From Desulfacyla sp964522045 (GTDB taxonomy: Bacteria; Desulfobacterota; DSM-4660; Desulfatiglandales; Desulfatiglandaceae), in assembly GCA_964522045.1 (NCBI GenBank), contig CAZFSF010000135.1:1-7235 (forward strand): 7,235 nt of DNA. Reading direction: 5' to 3'. This document shows positions 6,102 through 7,235 of this stretch, piece by piece. The stretch's first letter is position 1. The number at the start of each line of letters is the position of its first letter. The translations under genes were made by a program, and so were the position numbers. The notes below the pieces were generated by a model. That model was given only the letters and a program-made list of their open reading frames with translations, was not told where the DNA came from and did no database searches.

Positions 6102-6129
6102 ATGACGAATGACGAATCACGAATCACTA
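6102..6129. repeat. Heptamer repeat inside the start of the second ATPase gene
   Basis: Four units, ATGACGA twice, ATCACGA and ATCACTA, run from the start codon into the coding sequence. A second ATG at 6109 is out of frame because the unit is 7 nt. Gain or loss of one unit would put the start codon out of frame with the ATPase. Confidence 0.75.
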
Positions 6130-7100
6130 AGCAGAACATCACCCTGCGTGTTGAGGGGCTGAAGAAGTACTTTCCTGTCCTAAGGGGGTTCTTCCAGAGG
6201 GCTGCCGGATGGATCAAGGCAGTTGACGGAGTCGATCTTGAGATAGAACCGGGAAAAACCTTAGCTCTCGTGGGAGAAAGCGGGTGTGGCAAATCTACTG
6301 TGGCCAAGGTTATCCTCAGACTGATTGAACCCGATGAAGGCAAACTTATATATAAGGGTAGTGACATAACTAATATCTCTCACAGGGAGATGAAACATCT
6401 GCGAAAAGAGATGCAGATCGTTTTTCAGGACCCCTTCGGATCTCTTAATCCCAGGATGACTGTAGGCCAAACCATAGACGAAGGTCTTAGAGGCATGGAC
6501 CTGTCAAAAGGAGAACGGAGGAATCGCAGGGACGAACTCCTTGAAATGGTGGGGATTTCAGCCATCAGCTCCGACCGCTATCCCCACGAATTCAGCGGGG
6601 GGCAGCGACAGCGGGTAGGTGTGGCGCGGGCATTGAGCGTATCGCCATCCCTGATCATTTGTGATGAGCCTGTTTCGGCCTTGGACGTATCAATCCAGGC
6701 CCAGATCATAAACCTCCTTAAAGACCTGCAGGACAGGCTCGGACTCAGCTATCTCTTTATCTCTCATGATCTAAATGTGGTCGGTTACCTGAGCGATAAG
6801 GTGGCAATAATGTATTTAGGTCATATTATGGAATATGCAAGCACCGAAGAACTCTTTGAGAGTCCGCTTCACCCCTACACCTTGGCCCTTCTTTCAGCAG
6901 TGCCCGTGGCCGAACCTGGCAAGAGATTGGAGCTTGAATCCTTGAGTGGTGATGTCCCAAGTCCTTTAGACCCGCCACCAGGGTGTAAGTTCCAGGGAAG
7001 GTGCCCCAAAGTGGAAGAACGGTGCAGAGAGGAGGAGATAGGCTTCGCGTGTGTCAGCGAGGATCATCTGGTAAGATGCTGGAAGGCGGGGGAAGGGTAA
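6102..7100 (+). CDS. dppF: Peptide-type ABC importer ATPase, DppF/OppF class
   Basis: Partner ATPase of the importer, 332 residues. The opening LKKYFPVLRGFF (20-31) followed by IKAVDGVDLEIEPG (38-51) is diagnostic of the DppF/OppF side of the family. Motifs: Walker A GESGCGKS (58-65), Q-loop Gln109 in VFQDP, signature FSGGQ (164-168), Walker B LIICDE (184-189) with Glu189, D-loop ALD (193-195) and His222. The C-terminal region has Cys295, Cys301, Cys308, Cys317 and Cys326, a possible iron-sulfur ligand set as in the partner. ATG 6102 is the only usable start: a stop lies in frame at 6087-6089, and TAGG (6087-6090) could be a weak, slightly distant ribosome binding site. The first nine residues (MTNDESRIT) are encoded by heptamer repeats. 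The 167-bp gap to the previous gene is repeat-filled, but cotranscription remains likely. Confidence 0.94.
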   Translation: MTNDESRITKQNITLRVEGLKKYFPVLRGFFQRAAGWIKAVDGVDLEIEPGKTLALVGESGCGKSTVAKVILRLIEPDEGKLIYKGSDITNISHREMKHLRKEMQIVFQDPFGSLNPRMTVGQTIDEGLRGMDLSKGERRNRRDELLEMVGISAISSDRYPHEFSGGQRQRVGVARALSVSPSLIICDEPVSALDVSIQAQIINLLKDLQDRLGLSYLFISHDLNVVGYLSDKVAIMYLGHIMEYASTEELFESPLHPYTLALLSAVPVAEPGKRLELESLSGDVPSPLDPPPGCKFQGRCPKVEERCREEEIGFACVSEDHLVRCWKAGEG

Positions 7101-7122
7101 TGCCGGATCTCAAATTTTTCCC

Positions 7123-7150
7123 TTGACTTTTCAGCAAGAATAAGCAAAAT
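7123..7150 (+). promoter_or_regulatory. Promoter candidate for the tRNA gene
   Basis: TTGACT (7123-7128), a 16-nt spacer, then CAAAAT (7145-7150), which matches four of six -10 positions. The tRNA begins 12 nt after the -10 element, so the 5' leader would be only a few nucleotides. The 13 bases ending in the -35 box are identical to those at 23-35. No intrinsic terminator is visible between the last importer gene and this promoter, so read-through from the operon is also possible. Confidence 0.45.
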
Positions 7151-7161
7151 TAAAAGATTAC

Positions 7162-7235
7162 TGGGGGATCGTATAGGGGCAATACGGCGGGTTCTGGTCC
7201 CGTTGACCGAGGTTCGAATCCTCGTCCCCCAGCCA
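7162..7235 (+). tRNA. tRNA-Gln, anticodon CTG
   Basis: A full cloverleaf can be paired by eye over 74 nt. The acceptor stem is TGGGGGA (7162-7168) with TCCCCCA (7225-7231), followed by discriminator G and encoded CCA (7233-7235). The D stem is GTAT/ATAC (7171-7174, 7182-7185) with a 7-nt loop. The anticodon stem is 7187-7191 with 7199-7203 (one G-T pair) and its loop TTCTGGT has anticodon CTG at 7194-7196. The variable region is 4 nt (7204-7207), and the T arm is CGAGG/CCTCG around TTCGAAT (7213-7219). It reads the glutamine codon CAG. The T-A first acceptor pair is typical of glutamine tRNAs. The gene ends at the window edge, so what follows it is unseen. Confidence 0.96.

Noticed and set aside
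6075..6115. Hairpin that would hide the start codon of the second ATPase
   Set aside because: TCGT and ACGA flank the start, but the inner bases do not pair well enough for a credible stem.
7101..7122. Intrinsic terminator after the second ATPase gene
   Set aside because: A T-run is present at 7115-7119 but no GC-rich hairpin precedes it; the T-run is better read as part of the promoter region of the tRNA.

Overview
The window holds one five-gene ABC importer operon of the dipeptide/oligopeptide (Dpp/Opp) class, all on the + strand, followed by a complete tRNA-Gln gene whose encoded CCA is the last three bases of the window. Gene order is solute-binding protein (536-2674), two permeases (2685-3644 and 3752-4921) and two ATPases (4969-5934 and 6102-7100), the usual order for the family. 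Intermediate base composition, promoters with a T-rich stretch before TTGACT, and intergenic spacers made of degenerate 6-9 nt tandem repeats suggest an uncultured member of the former Deltaproteobacteria (Desulfobacterota). That assignment is an inference from style; the window has no phylogenetic marker.

Layout. Positions 1-535 carry no gene. They hold a sigma70-like promoter (30-58), a heptamer tandem repeat (116-164), a perfect 15-bp inverted repeat (282-324), a 9-mer repeat (466-492), a small GC hairpin (499-513), and a weak suggestion of a short inverted-repeat-bounded insertion (96-407). The binding protein and the first permease are tightly coupled, 10 bp apart with a good Shine-Dalgarno sequence. 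The other three junctions are 107, 47 and 167 bp and each contains short-unit repeats. Two tracts begin at or 2 nt after a stop codon with the same 17 bases, and two run into the next reading frame and supply its only recognisable start codon.

How the parts work together. The binding protein captures a peptide-like ligand outside the membrane, the two permeases form the channel, and the two ATPases (each with all nucleotide-binding motifs and the C-terminal cysteine cluster of this class) drive uptake. The substrate cannot be read from sequence. Two family-atypical features stand out. The binding protein is about 712 residues, with some 140 extra residues between the first strand region and the FHLRPNVRFHDG motif, and it has no lipobox. 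The second permease has about 65 extra residues between TM2 and TM3 that look like an additional two-helix hairpin.

I see no clear new defence, mobile or biosynthetic system. The points most worth following are the repeat-filled junctions, the repeat-derived N-termini, and the two insertions in the importer.
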